Shown: positions 25,429 through 35,600 of the stretch, piece by piece | Numbering within the stretch: the stretch's first letter is position 1 | Layout: every line of letters begins with the position of its first letter | Assembly (NCBI GenBank): GCA_002781365.1 | Contig: PETN01000037.1 | Span: 20,319-84,318 of the forward strand | Source of the DNA: Sulfurimonas sp. CG01_land_8_20_14_3_00_36_23 | GTDB taxonomy: Bacteria > Campylobacterota > Campylobacteria > Campylobacterales > Sulfurimonadaceae | DNA: 64,000 nucleotides | Direction: 5' to 3' | Made by a program: the position numbers and the translations under genes | Notes under the pieces: model-generated | What the model saw: the letters and a program-made list of their open reading frames with translations, nothing else | What the model was told of the DNA's origin: nothing | The model's database searches: none

Positions 25429-27544
25429 CGAGACAAAACGTACCATTATTTATATCCTCGTCGCTTTTACTTTCTCTGTGCTTATGAGAATGATTTGGGT
25501 CTATCAGTTTTCCGATTATGAAACTTTTAAATATGCTGGTCAGTTTATGATAAATACGAATGATGGCTACTACTATGCTGAAGGTGCTAGAGATATTTTA
25601 AGTGGAATTTCTCAAGAGAATGATATGTCACCCATCACATCCGCAGTTTCACAACTCACTGCATTTTTTGCAACTGTTTTACCTTTTTCGTTTGAGTCCG
25701 TTATCTTTTATATGCCCGCTTTTTTAAGCGCTCTTATTGTTGTGCCAATCATTCTCATAGCAAGAAGTTTAAAGAACCTTGAAATGGGTCTCATCGCTGC
25801 ACTTTTAGCTTCGATTGCTTGGAGTTACTATAACCGTACTATGATTGGGTATTATGATACGGATATGCTAAACATTGTTTTACCAATGTTTCTGCTCTGG
25901 TCGATTATTTGGGCGATAAATACAAATGAAGATAAATATCTGCTTATTACAGCTTTAGATATTTTAGTTTATAGATGGTGGTATCCTCAAAGTTACTCTT
26001 TGGAATTTTCCTTTTTTGCTCTTATCTTAGTCTATGCTCTCTTTTTTGAGAAGAAAAATCTCTATAACTATAAACTCTTGGCAATTATGATGTTGGCTAT
26101 GATTAATATGGATGGCTTTATCCGATTTCCTCTCGTGTTACTAGCTTTTTATATCTTTAAACAAGAGCGATTTCAAAAACATGTTTATCCTATTTTAGCA
26201 ATCTCGATCGTTCTATTTTTTGCCTCAGGTGGCTTTGAACCTATCTGGGCACAGCTAAAAGGGTATGTTTTTAAAGATGCTATAAATATTGGTGAGGAGG
26301 GTCTGAAACTTCACTTTTTTAGCGTTATGCAAACAATTAGAGAAGCAGGACAAATTCCTTTTGAAACTTTTGCAAATCGTATAAGCGGGCATAGTGTAAC
26401 TTTTGTTCTCTCTCTTGTTGGTTTTATCTATCTGACATATAGACACAAAGTGATGCTTCTTGCACTTCCTATGCTGGGACTTGGCTTTTTGGCAAGTGTC
26501 GGTGGACTCCGATTTACGATTTATGCTGTGCCAATTTTGGCATTTGGAATCGCCTTTTTGATTACGGAACTTACAAGATATGTTACCGATAAAAAGAGTA
26601 TTAAGTACTTTTCATTGATTGCTTTGACGCTAGCTGTTTTATACCCAAATATAAAACATATAGAGTCCTACAGAGTTCCAACTGTTTTCAATGCGGACGA
26701 GGTACAAGTGCTCACTGATTTATCTCACATTGCACAGCGAGAGGATTATGCTATCTCATGGTGGGATTTTGGCTATTCAATACGATACTATGCAGATGTA
26801 AAAACGCTTGTAGATGGGGGTAAACATAGTGGAAGTGTGAACTTTCCTGTAAGTTTTATGCTCACAAATCCGCAAGATGTCTCAGCAAAACTTGCAAGAC
26901 TTGATGTAGAGTTTACGGAAAAAGCTTTTCAAATTCAAAAAAACAATCAAGAGCTTAATGAGTCTAAAAGAAGAGTCCTTTTTTCTAATATAGAAGAGAT
27001 GACAAAAGAGTATGGCTTCAGTGATACAAATGATTTTCTGCTCTCTTTGCAAACAGATATCCACATGCCAAAAAAGACAAGAGATGTCTACTTCTTTTTG
27101 CCTTATAGAATGTTGGAAATCTATCCGACTGTTACACTCTTTTCAAATTTAAATCTTATGAACGGCAAAAAAAATCAGACACCATTTTTCTTTGTAAGTA
27201 GAAACTTTAAAGAGTTAAAAGAGAGCATAGAGTTTGGATCTGGCATCTCTTTAAACAAGAGGGAACAAAGCTTAAATATTGGAAAACAAAAGGTTGGAAT
27301 CCATAGAATTGTAACTACCTCTTATGACCAAAATATGCAGTTTAAAAAGAGTGTTCAGTTTTTGGATGCAAATGCACCGCTTACGCTTATCTACATGTCT
27401 TCCTACAACACATTTTTGATTGTGGATGAAAAAAGTTATAATTCACTTTACATTCAATTGATGGTTTTAGAAGCGTATGATGCAACTCTTTTTGAAAAAG
27501 TTATTGCAACCCCTTACGTGAAGGTCTATAAACTTAAGCTATAA
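25412..27544 (+). CDS. pglB: Oligosaccharyltransferase, PglB/STT3 family
   Basis: Transfers a lipid-linked oligosaccharide to asparagine in the periplasm (bacterial N-glycosylation). About a dozen membrane helices occupy the first 430 residues. The catalytic acidic motif near the N-terminus is NDGYYYAEGARD, and the C-terminal periplasmic domain opens with the STT3 signature SWWDFGYSIRYYADVKTLVDGG (split here by function, not by stop). C. jejuni PglB has WWDYG at the same place. The ATG at 25412 has AAGGAAAG upstream; a start at 25391 would add seven residues. At 710 residues it matches PglB (713). A near-copy of the repeat, TATCCACATGCC, lies at 27058-27069. Confidence 0.92.
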   Translation: MNSLTNETKRTIIYILVAFTFSVLMRMIWVYQFSDYETFKYAGQFMINTNDGYYYAEGARDILSGISQENDMSPITSAVSQLTAFFATVLPFSFESVIFYMPAFLSALIVVPIILIARSLKNLEMGLIAALLASIAWSYYNRTMIGYYDTDMLNIVLPMFLLWSIIWAINTNEDKYLLITALDILVYRWWYPQSYSLEFSFFALILVYALFFEKKNLYNYKLLAIMMLAMINMDGFIRFPLVLLAFYIFKQERFQKHVYPILAISIVLFFASGGFEPIWAQLKGYVFKDAINIGEEGLKLHFFSVMQTIREAGQIPFETFANRISGHSVTFVLSLVGFIYLTYRHKVMLLALPMLGLGFLASVGGLRFTIYAVPILAFGIAFLITELTRYVTDKKSIKYFSLIALTLAVLYPNIKHIESYRVPTVFNADEVQVLTDLSHIAQREDYAISWWDFGYSIRYYADVKTLVDGGKHSGSVNFPVSFMLTNPQDVSAKLARLDVEFTEKAFQIQKNNQELNESKRRVLFSNIEEMTKEYGFSDTNDFLLSLQTDIHMPKKTRDVYFFLPYRMLEIYPTVTLFSNLNLMNGKKNQTPFFFVSRNFKELKESIEFGSGISLNKREQSLNIGKQKVGIHRIVTTSYDQNMQFKKSVQFLDANAPLTLIYMSSYNTFLIVDEKSYNSLYIQLMVLEAYDATLFEKVIATPYVKVYKLKL

Positions 27545-27585
27545 ATAATAAAATGCACTATTGAAAAATTTTGAGGATAAATAAG

Positions 27586-28422
27586 TTGAAAAATAAAAGA
27601 GTAAGAAAATGCCTTTTCCCTGCCGCAGGTTATGGTACAAGGTTTCTACCAGCTACAAAAGCAATCCCAAAAGAGATGCTTCCCGTTCTTACAAAACCAC
27701 TTTTACAATATGGTGTTGAAGAGGCGATAAGTGCAGGTTTGGACACTATGGCTATTGTTACAGGGAGAGGAAAACGTGCAATTGAAGACCATTTTGACAT
27801 CTCTTATGAACTTGAGCATCAGATTAAAGGTACATCCAAAGAACACTATCTCACTGAGATTCGCGATGTAATTACTAAGTGTACTTTCTCTTATACGAGA
27901 CAGATTGAGATGAAAGGCTTAGGGCATGCGATTCTAAGCGGAGAAACACTTATCGGAGATGAGCCTTTTGCTGTAATTCTTGCTGATGATTTATGTGATA
28001 ATGAAGAGGGAGATTCTGTTTTAACTCAGATGATAGAAGTGTATGAAAAGTATAAATGCTCTATTGTAGCAGTGGAAGAGATACCACTTAAAGATAGTAA
28101 TAAATATGGTGTTATTGCAGGTGTTGAGATAGAAGAGTCTCTAATTAGAGTTATTAATATGGTTGAAAAACCTGACCCAAAAGATGCACCGTCGAACTTG
28201 GCAATCATTGGACGCTATATACTAACCCCAGATATATTTGATATTATTAGAGAGACAAAGCCTGGAAAGGGCGGAGAGATTCAGATAACAGACGCACTCC
28301 TTGAGCTTGCAAAAGAGGGAAAGGTAATCGCTTATAAATTTAAGGGCAGACGATTTGATTGTGGCTCTGTGGATGGGTTTGTAGAAGCAACGAACTATTT
28401 TTATAAGAAGGAAACACTATGA
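27586..28422 (+). CDS. galU: UTP-glucose-1-phosphate uridylyltransferase
   Basis: Makes UDP-glucose from UTP and glucose-1-phosphate for surface glycans. Nucleotide-binding FPAAGYGTRFLPATKAIPKEMLP at the N-terminus, ILADDLCDNEEG (metal Asp) and VEKPDP are visible. I place the start at the TTG at 27586, because GAGGA (27574-27578) is then correctly spaced; a TTG at 27571 would lie on the ribosome site itself. It overlaps pgi by four bases (ATGA), so the two are translationally coupled. Confidence 0.93.
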   Translation: MKNKRVRKCLFPAAGYGTRFLPATKAIPKEMLPVLTKPLLQYGVEEAISAGLDTMAIVTGRGKRAIEDHFDISYELEHQIKGTSKEHYLTEIRDVITKCTFSYTRQIEMKGLGHAILSGETLIGDEPFAVILADDLCDNEEGDSVLTQMIEVYEKYKCSIVAVEEIPLKDSNKYGVIAGVEIEESLIRVINMVEKPDPKDAPSNLAIIGRYILTPDIFDIIRETKPGKGGEIQITDALLELAKEGKVIAYKFKGRRFDCGSVDGFVEATNYFYKKETL

Positions 28423-29633
28423 TTTATCAACACAATTTTAATCCAACGATATCCGATGAGGATGTTTTTAATGAAATAGTAGAAGAAAAAGAGTATATAG
28501 GCTACTATAATCTTGTTAATCAAGAGACACAAGGGTTTAAAGAGTATGCTTGCTCAGTAAAACAAAAAAATATAGTTGTGATTGGAATAGGGGGAAGTAC
28601 TTTAGGAACTTATGCAATTTATAAGTTTTTAAAACATTCTAAAACACTCACGAAACAACTTTACTTTTTAGAGACTACAGATCCTATAGATATTAAATCA
28701 AAACTAGAACAAGTTGACTTGGCAGATACGCTCTTTATAGTTATATCAAAATCGGGAACAACGATTGAGACAATCTCTATCTTCAAATATATACACTCTT
28801 TGATAACACTTGACAAAGAGAATACTTTAATTATTACAGAGAATGACTCTAAACTCAATGCTTATGCAAAAGCAAATAGTATGAAAACTTTTGAAATTCC
28901 AAAAGATGTAGGGGGTAGATTTTCTGTTTTAAGTGCTGTCGGTCTGCTTCCACTAGCAATAGTTGGCATAGATATAGATGAACTTCTCTTAGGTGCAAAA
29001 GAAGTTCATGAAGCCTTTTTCAATGTAAAAAACAGTAGAGAAGTTTATATAAGGGTGCTTAAAAAAGCAAGATTCTTAACTGAGTATAAAAATAGTTTCA
29101 ATATCAATGTAGTCTTCTCTTACTCTTCAAGATTAGAGGGGTTTAACAAGTGGTATATACAGCTTTGGGGAGAGAGTTTAGGTAAAGTAGACGTGAATTC
29201 TACAAGACAAGGACTCACTCCTATTGGGATTATTGGACCCATAGACCAGCACTCTTTTTTACAGCTCATTGTAGAGGGTAAAAGAGATAAGAGTGTGACG
29301 GTCATAAAGGTGGATGATTTTTATAGTGATTTGAAAATACCCCCAACGAGACTAAAAGGATTGGAAGAATTAGATTATATTGATAATATAGAGTTCTCCT
29401 CGCTTATAAAAAGTCAGGCAGACTCCACAATAGAGTGCATTAATAACTTAAATGATATACCATGTGATGTTATCACAATCGATGGGGTTAGTGAAAAAGC
29501 AATTGCAAGCCTGATGTATGAGTATGAACTTTTAACTTCTGTCTGTGCAAAATTTATGTATATAAACGCATATGACCAACCAGGTGTCGAGAGTGGAAAA
29601 ATAATTTTAAAAGAGAAATTAAGAAATATTTAA
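28419..29633 (+). CDS. pgi: Glucose-6-phosphate isomerase (short form)
   Basis: Interconverts glucose- and fructose-6-phosphate. SIS-domain signatures: GIGGSTLGTYA, VISKSGTTIET, VGGRFSVLSAVGLLPLA and IGPIDQHSFLQLIVEG. The C-terminus YDQPGVESGKI carries the family lysine. At 404 residues it is much shorter than the E. coli enzyme (549) but this size is usual in Campylobacterota. Directly coupled to galU, and with glmS upstream it feeds nucleotide-sugar synthesis. Confidence 0.94.
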   Translation: MIYQHNFNPTISDEDVFNEIVEEKEYIGYYNLVNQETQGFKEYACSVKQKNIVVIGIGGSTLGTYAIYKFLKHSKTLTKQLYFLETTDPIDIKSKLEQVDLADTLFIVISKSGTTIETISIFKYIHSLITLDKENTLIITENDSKLNAYAKANSMKTFEIPKDVGGRFSVLSAVGLLPLAIVGIDIDELLLGAKEVHEAFFNVKNSREVYIRVLKKARFLTEYKNSFNINVVFSYSSRLEGFNKWYIQLWGESLGKVDVNSTRQGLTPIGIIGPIDQHSFLQLIVEGKRDKSVTVIKVDDFYSDLKIPPTRLKGLEELDYIDNIEFSSLIKSQADSTIECINNLNDIPCDVITIDGVSEKAIASLMYEYELLTSVCAKFMYINAYDQPGVESGKIILKEKLRNI

Positions 29634-29661
29634 GTCACTATAGTGTGCTTAAGTAGCTTAG

Positions 29662-29962
29662 AACAAAAAATCTACTACCACTCTAAAAGATTCACTCGAA
29701 AATTTTGAAAGCCAAAAAAATAGTATGGAAATCATTCAAATCTCTAAACTAGAAGAACAACAAGACTTTAATGAAACCTTAGAACTACAAAAATACAGAG
29801 GTGATTGGTAATATAATGACAAATGATTATGCAATTAAGCCTAAGAAGATGCTGATAGTTGTTGTTGCTTTTGTGAGTGGATTGATTCTTTCAATCTTTT
29901 TAATCTTTTTTATGGAGTTTATCAAGGGTATGAGAAAAGAGGAAGAGATAACCCCAAACTAA
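29662..29962 (+). pseudogene. Decayed Wzz-like chain-length determinant
   Basis: Two short open pieces in different frames look like the C-terminal third of a Wzz polysaccharide co-polymerase. The first (29662-29811) is a charged coiled-coil, with ISKLEEQQDFNETLELQKY, ending in TAA. The second (29816-29962) reads NDYAIKPKKMLIVVVAFVSG and then a membrane helix, the classic Wzz ending in which PKK precedes the last helix. The rest of the gene is missing, and a frameshift and stop separate the pieces. The second piece could still be made as a 48-residue membrane peptide. It fits a lost O-antigen or capsule locus next to galU and pgi. Confidence 0.6.
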
Positions 29963-29975
29963 ATGCGGGGTTATC
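29947..29975. terminator. Hairpin between convergent genes
   Basis: GATAACCCC and GGGGTTATC, 9-bp stem with an 11-base loop, lie between the plus-strand pgi block and the minus-strand ATP-grasp gene. No strong U-run on either strand, but position and stem strength suggest a bidirectional terminator. Confidence 0.6.
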
Positions 29976-29992
29976 AAAGAAATCTTATTCGA

Positions 29993-31171
29993 TTAGACGA
30001 TGATATGTCCTACAAATTTACTCATGTTATCCATTATCTCTGAGCCTTTTCTAAAACTCATTCCACATGCCTCATAGGCAAAGAAAACACCAGCTTGGTA
30101 TTTTGCTCCATTGATATCTTTTGGAAACTCTACATACTCCTGATAAACCTTTTTATAGTTGCCATAAGGTCCATCCATCTCCTCTAGTAGTGTGCCATTA
30201 GCATCGATAATCTTAGTATTTGCACCTTCTCTGCCAAAAACAGTTTTTTCGACTTGTTTGATGCCTTGAAGTGGCTCAAAAGAGGTTTGAAGTAGATAGG
30301 GTGAATCAGGAAAAAGGTCACATAAGATTTTCATCATTCCTTTAGATTGAAAAAGGAGTGTATAGGCAGGGTTGATGATGATAGCCTTTTGGTTGTTCAT
30401 AATATTCGTAAGCGTTGTTGCAAGCTCTGGTTCATCATGGGCTATATCCTCCCAAGGATAGAGTTTAAACCAATACTCATAACTATTATCATGAGCATCA
30501 GAGATTCCGTTCTCATCAAACTGTACATTACTAAGATACTCAAAACCAGTATTAAAACCTGCATCAGTTGCCATCTGTTGAAGAAGTCTTGTCGTTGCCT
30601 CCTCTTCATCATTCTCATCTACACAGGAGAACAGAATTTTCCAGCCATCGTATCTCTCATTAAAAAGTTCTGTATCATCAAAAAGCGTAATTACTCTTTT
30701 AAAGTTTTCACTTATCGCTTCATAAACATTATTGAACTGTTTCTCTTCATCCATACCGTTATGTTTTAAAAGTGCCCATTGAAGAAGGGCAGTTTCGAAG
30801 AGACTAGTTGGTGTATCTGCATTAAACTCTATAAGTTTAATTGGTTTTTTATCTATGCCACCTGCTAAATCAAAACGACCATAAAGGTGCCAGTGTACAT
30901 CATTTTCCCAACTTTTTTTGATTGCATCTACAAGGTTAAAAGGGATTCCCAGTTCAAAAAAGAGCTCATTATTAATGACATGCTCAGCAGCTTGAACATA
31001 CATATCATAGATAGTATTTACAGCTTCATAGTAATCTTCTGCTTCTTGTGCAGAGATTTCAACTAAGGCATCGTTTACATATTTAGTTGTATCACTATCC
31101 GTATGCCAAGTGAAGCCAAGCTCTTCTAGCGTGGCATCGTCAAGTGGGTTTATATTTTGTAGTGTTACCAT
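29993..31171 (-). CDS. Glutathionylspermidine-synthase-like ATP-grasp protein (YgiC-type)
   Basis: A 392-residue protein of the GSP-synthetase ATP-grasp family: WHLYGRFDL, KLIEFNADTPTSLFE near 115-130, the ATP-grasp core with INPAYTLLFQSKGMM, and the C-terminal FFAYEACGMSFRKG. It lacks the amidase domain of E. coli Gss and matches the stand-alone YgiC/YjfC group, whose substrate is not established. It lies 2 bases behind a YgiB-like lipoprotein gene, the same pairing as ygiB-ygiC in E. coli, so they probably act together. A near-copy of the repeat is at 30060-30071. Confidence 0.85.
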   Translation of the reverse strand: MVTLQNINPLDDATLEELGFTWHTDSDTTKYVNDALVEISAQEAEDYYEAVNTIYDMYVQAAEHVINNELFFELGIPFNLVDAIKKSWENDVHWHLYGRFDLAGGIDKKPIKLIEFNADTPTSLFETALLQWALLKHNGMDEEKQFNNVYEAISENFKRVITLFDDTELFNERYDGWKILFSCVDENDEEEATTRLLQQMATDAGFNTGFEYLSNVQFDENGISDAHDNSYEYWFKLYPWEDIAHDEPELATTLTNIMNNQKAIIINPAYTLLFQSKGMMKILCDLFPDSPYLLQTSFEPLQGIKQVEKTVFGREGANTKIIDANGTLLEEMDGPYGNYKKVYQEYVEFPKDINGAKYQAGVFFAYEACGMSFRKGSEIMDNMSKFVGHIIV

Positions 31172-31173
31172 AA

Positions 31174-31743
31174 TCAGCTTCCGAAACTTCTACTACTAGA
31201 TGTTGAACTTCTGCTTGATGAACCAAAAAAACTCTTTTTTGCTCCACCGCTTGAGGCTCTTGAAGCCGCAGAGCGACTATAGGCACTCTTGTTGGATGAA
31301 GCTGAGTTTTTTGAGAAATTTTTATTGTTCATCAAAGCATTTCCTATCATATTTCCAAGAAGGGAACCAGCAGCAACTGCTAAAATTGTGCCTGCTAAGC
31401 CCATTCCTGCACTTCCTCCACCCTCTTGAAGCGTCTCAGAAGTGCCGTTTTGTACCTTTTGATACTCCTGTTCTGCAAGAGCTTTCATCTCCGCTTCATT
31501 CATAAATCGCTCTACTGTGTTGCCATTCTCATCTTTTTCACGAATAATAGCTCTACTTGGACCATCTGTTGGCATCTCTTCAACAACAATATACTTGCCA
31601 TTTGCCTGTTGTTCTATAATTAAGAAGCGGTTTTGCTGCTCTTGGTTTTGTTGTGGTGCTTCACAACCAGTAAGGATACTCATCATCATTACGCCAGCAC
31701 TACCAAGTGCAACTCCGCCTGCTATTGAAGAAATATGTTTCAC
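31174..31743 (-). CDS. YgiB-like (DUF1190) lipoprotein
   Basis: A 189-residue secreted lipoprotein: signal peptide with lipobox ILTGC (Cys 27), a central NRFLIIEQQANGKYIVVEEMP domain, a glycine-rich hydrophobic stretch, and a C-terminal Ser/Arg/Ala-rich low-complexity tail. Start is GTG, overlapping the TAG of the upstream gene by one base. It belongs with the ATP-grasp gene behind it. Function of the family is unknown. Confidence 0.75.
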   Translation of the reverse strand: MKHISSIAGGVALGSAGVMMMSILTGCEAPQQNQEQQNRFLIIEQQANGKYIVVEEMPTDGPSRAIIREKDENGNTVERFMNEAEMKALAEQEYQKVQNGTSETLQEGGGSAGMGLAGTILAVAAGSLLGNMIGNALMNNKNFSKNSASSNKSAYSRSAASRASSGGAKKSFFGSSSRSSTSSSRSFGS

Positions 31744-32183
31744 TACTTTAACTCCTTTTTATTAAGTGTGATTTTTTTCTGAAGAGCATTGTCGTACATT
31801 ACAACCTTCTCTCTTCCGCTATAGTAAATTGTGCCTGTATAGCTGTACTTTTTTGTGTAGAGAGTTGCATTCTCTTTCATAAAAAGTTTTGCTCCTAAAC
31901 TATGCCCTATAGGTGGTATTAGTGTTGAAAACGCAAGTGTTAAAAGTGTCCCAGTGATGAGGAGCGTAAATTTATTGCTGGTGGTATAGATAATAATAAA
32001 CCCTGTAATTAGCGTAAGCGCAAGGTAAAGATAGATATTTTGATTATCGGCAAATAAAATATTGTAATAGAGATCAATCTCATAAAAATCTATATAGTTC
32101 TGTTTGATGCCTAAAAAAATAAAAAAATCCAAAATAAATGTAAAGAGCATACCCGTTAAAAACGCTTGAAAAAATTTACTCAT
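31743..32183 (-). CDS. Small membrane protein of unknown function
   Basis: 146 residues from the ATG at 32183, which has AGGAGGG upstream; a longer frame from 32213 would put the ribosome site inside the gene. Three membrane helices (FLTGMLFTFILDFFIFLGI; YLALTLITGFIIIYTT; FTLLITGTLLTLAFSTLI) are followed by a polar domain of about 50 residues. Overlaps the YrdC-like stop by four bases and the YgiB-like start by one, so all three minus-strand genes are coupled. I do not recognise the family; it may anchor the YgiB/YgiC-like pair. Confidence 0.65.
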   Translation of the reverse strand: MSKFFQAFLTGMLFTFILDFFIFLGIKQNYIDFYEIDLYYNILFADNQNIYLYLALTLITGFIIIYTTSNKFTLLITGTLLTLAFSTLIPPIGHSLGAKLFMKENATLYTKKYSYTGTIYYSGREKVVMYDNALQKKITLNKKELK

Positions 32184-32611
32184 CGCACCCTCCTCATTCT
32201 TTTTTTGTTGCATTGAATCAGAGTTGAAGAACTTCTTTCCTGCAACCCATTTCTGTCTTCTACTATTATATCTGCTTTATTCTCACAAAAACCTCTCTCA
32301 AATTTTTTACTTGCTTCATTTGCAGAAGTTGAGAAGTTCCATTTTGAGTTTTTTAGTATAGTGGAGTTAAGTGAATTGTTGGCAACTCTAAAAGCTCTAT
32401 TTTTTACTATGAATGTTGTTTTTTTACTGCGGCGAACTAAATTTTTTCTATTTTGGGGAATTCTATTTCCACATGCCAATAAATCTTTGAAGCTTGCATA
32501 GACTTTGATAAAGGGCTTGGATGCTGGGCGTGATTTTATTTGGGAAAGTTTGTCTGAATTTTGAGAGATAAAACCGACAGTAGTGTCGGTTTGCAGGAGG
32601 ATGACAGGCAC
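32180..32611 (-). CDS. Short Sua5/YrdC/YciO-like protein
   Basis: Begins VILLQTDTTVGFISQ, the YrdC/Sua5 nucleotide-binding opening (normally LPTDTVYGL), followed by KSRPASKPFIKVY, which corresponds to the KxR..KP motif. The remaining residues are poorly conserved and the protein is about 143 residues, shorter than threonylcarbamoyl-AMP synthases. I place the start at the GTG at 32611, three bases past the carB stop; a frame from an ATG at 32653 would overlap carB. A gene of this type follows carB in Campylobacter too (Cj0280, from memory). It may be a diverged YrdC with partial function. Confidence 0.6.
   Translation of the reverse strand: MPVILLQTDTTVGFISQNSDKLSQIKSRPASKPFIKVYASFKDLLACGNRIPQNRKNLVRRSKKTTFIVKNRAFRVANNSLNSTILKNSKWNFSTSANEASKKFERGFCENKADIIVEDRNGLQERSSSTLIQCNKKRMRRVR
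32466..32477 (-). repeat. GGCATGTGGAAA repeat in the YrdC-like gene
   Basis: Perfect copy on the coding strand, read L-L-A-C-G-N. Confidence 0.85.
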
Positions 32612-32613
32612 TT

Positions 32614-35600
32614 TTACGCTAGGAAATCTTGAAGTGCGGATACATCGGACCATGAGCTGTTACCCATCTCATCAAGAGCTAAAATAGTTGCTCGTGCTGC
32701 ACTGAGTGTCGTAAAATAAGGTATGTTCTTTCTCAGTACTTCTTGACGTATAACGATAGCATCTTTTTTAGAGGTATTGTTATCTGAAGTGTTGATTGCC
32801 ATGTGGATTTCATTGTTCTTCATATTGTCCTCTATATTTGGACGACCTTCAGAGATTTTAAGAACGCGCTCACATGGAATACCATAATTCTCTATGATTG
32901 CTTGCGTACCTTTTGTCGCAACAAGCTTAAAGCCATGTCTATGAAGACCTTGTGCAATCTCAATCGCATGTACTTTATCACTATCAACAAAAGATAAGAA
33001 ACATGTTCCACCAGTAGGGATTTTATTGCCTGCTGAGAGTTGTGCTTTTGCAAAAGAGATTCCGAAGTTAGAACTAATACCCATAACTTCACCTGTGGAC
33101 TTCATCTCAGGTCCAAGCACTAAGTCCGCACCATAGAGTTTATGGAAAGGAAACACAGCCTCTTTGACAGAAACATGGTTTTTGAGGTGTGGTTTTAAAA
33201 GTCCATTCTCCTCTGTGACAATATTATAGTTATCATAGTATTTTAAGGCACTTCTTAAACTCTCTCCTACCATAACACGAGTAGCAACTTTTGCCAAAGG
33301 CATACCAGTAGCCTTAGATACAAAAGGAACAGTACGAGAAGCACGAGGATTTACCTCTATAAGATAAATCTCATTTTGAAAAATAGCGTATTGAACATTC
33401 ATAAGTCCAACAACACCAAGACCAAGTGCAATCGTTTTCGTTTGTTGCTCTATGTTCTCAATCATCTCTTTTGATAAATTTACAGGAGGAAGTGAACATG
33501 CACTATCTCCCGAGTGGATTCCAGCCTCTTCGATATGTTGCATAACAGAACCGATATAGACATCCTTTCCATCACAGATAGCATCCACATCAAGCTCTAT
33601 TGCTTGGTCTAAAAACTTGTCAATTAAAACAGGTGCTTCATTTGAAACGGAGATTGCAAGTGCCATATATTGTGCTAACTCTTCTTGGCTATAAACGATT
33701 TTCATCCCACGACCACCTAGAACAAAAGAGGGACGTACAAGAACAGGGAAACCTAATCTCTCCGCAATTGCAGGTGCTTCCTCTTTTGTACGCGCAAGAC
33801 CATTTGCGGGTTGTTTGAGTCCATGTGCAGTTACAAAATTAGAAAAGAGTTCTCTATCTTCTGCAAGGTCAATCACAGCCGAAGGTGTTCCTGCAATCTT
33901 TGCACCTATTTTTGTAAGTGAATCTGCAAGTTTAAGCGGAGTCTGCCCACCAAAGTGAACGATGATACCATCTGGTTGCTCATTTTCTATAACTTCTCTC
34001 ACATGCTCAAAGTCGATAGGTTCAAAATAGAGTACATCCGAAGTGTCATAATCCGTAGAAACAGTTTCAGGGTTACAGTTGTACATAATACACTCAATAT
34101 CCATCTCTTTAAGTGCAAAAGCTGCATGAACACAACAGTAGTCAAACTCTATACCTTGCCCGATTCTGTTTGGTCCACCACCAAGAATAAGAACTTTTTT
34201 CTTATCACTTACACGATTCTTTACGTTAGGGAGTTTGGTGATATTTGTTGTTGAGTAGAGATAGGGAGTCAGTGCTTCAAACTCAGCAGAACAAGTATCT
34301 ACTTCATTGTATTCTAAGCTAATGCCAAGTGATTTTCTTGCACTATAAACTTCATTTTCACTTACTTTATGATTTGAATTTTTAGTGATAAGTTGCGCGA
34401 TTTTTTTATCTGAAAACCCATCTACTTTTACACTTCTCATAAAATTTTCATCGTGTAAGATTTTATCTGTAATGGTACTTTCCATTTGAATTAACTCTTC
34501 GATTTGGTATAAAAACCAAGGGTCGATTTGGCATGTGGAAAATAGTTCTTCAACGCTCATACCACGACGGAAACCTTCTGCAACATAGAGCATTCTATCA
34601 GCATTTGGACGACGAATTTCATGCTTCACAAATTCAGTGTCCGCATCTATCTCATCAAAACCACAAAGTCCAGTCTCTAATGAACAGAGTGCTTTTTGCA
34701 TAGACTCTTTAAAAGTACGACCTATTGCCATAACTTCACCCACTGACTTCATACTTGTACTCAAAGTATTTTCAGCTTCAGGGAATTTCTCAAATGTAAA
34801 ACGAGGTATTTTAGTGACGACATAATCGATTACAGGCTCAAAAGAGGCAGGTGTTCCAGTAATGTCATTTGTGATTTCATCAAGGGTAAAACCAACGGCT
34901 AAAAGAGTTGCAACTTTGGCAATAGGATACCCTGTTGCTTTACTTGCAAGTGCAGAGGAGCGAGAAACACGAGGATTCATCTCGATTACAATCATACGCC
35001 CTGTTTTAGGGTCGATAGAGAACTGTACATTACTTCCGCCTGTATCTACACCGATTTCTCTTAAGATTGCAAAAGAGGCATTTCGCATTCTTTGATACTC
35101 TTTATCCGTTAAAGTAAGCGCTGGAGCAACAGTAATACTGTCTCCTGTATGCACACCCATCGGGTCAAAATTTTCAATCGCACAGACGATGATACAGTTA
35201 TCAGCTTTGTCACGGATAACTTCCATCTCATACTCTTTCCAGCCTAAAAGTGACTCTTCTATGAGGATTTCAGTGACTGGAGATTCATCCAAACCGCGTG
35301 CTGCAAGTTTTTTAAATTCATCCATATTATAAGCAACACCAGAACCACCACCTGCAAGTGTAAATGAGGCTCTAATGATAATAGGAAAACCGATTGCATT
35401 TGCTGCTGCAAGTGCATCTTCCATGTTGTAAGCATATTTTGAGAATGGTAAATCCATACCAATTTTTATCATTGCATCTTTGAATGCTAATCTGTCTTCA
35501 CCTTTATGTATTGCTTCTGGAGATGCACCTAAAAATTCTATTCCTTCAAGCATCCCTTTCTCATACATACTTGTAGCAACATTAAGTGCAGTCTGTCCGC

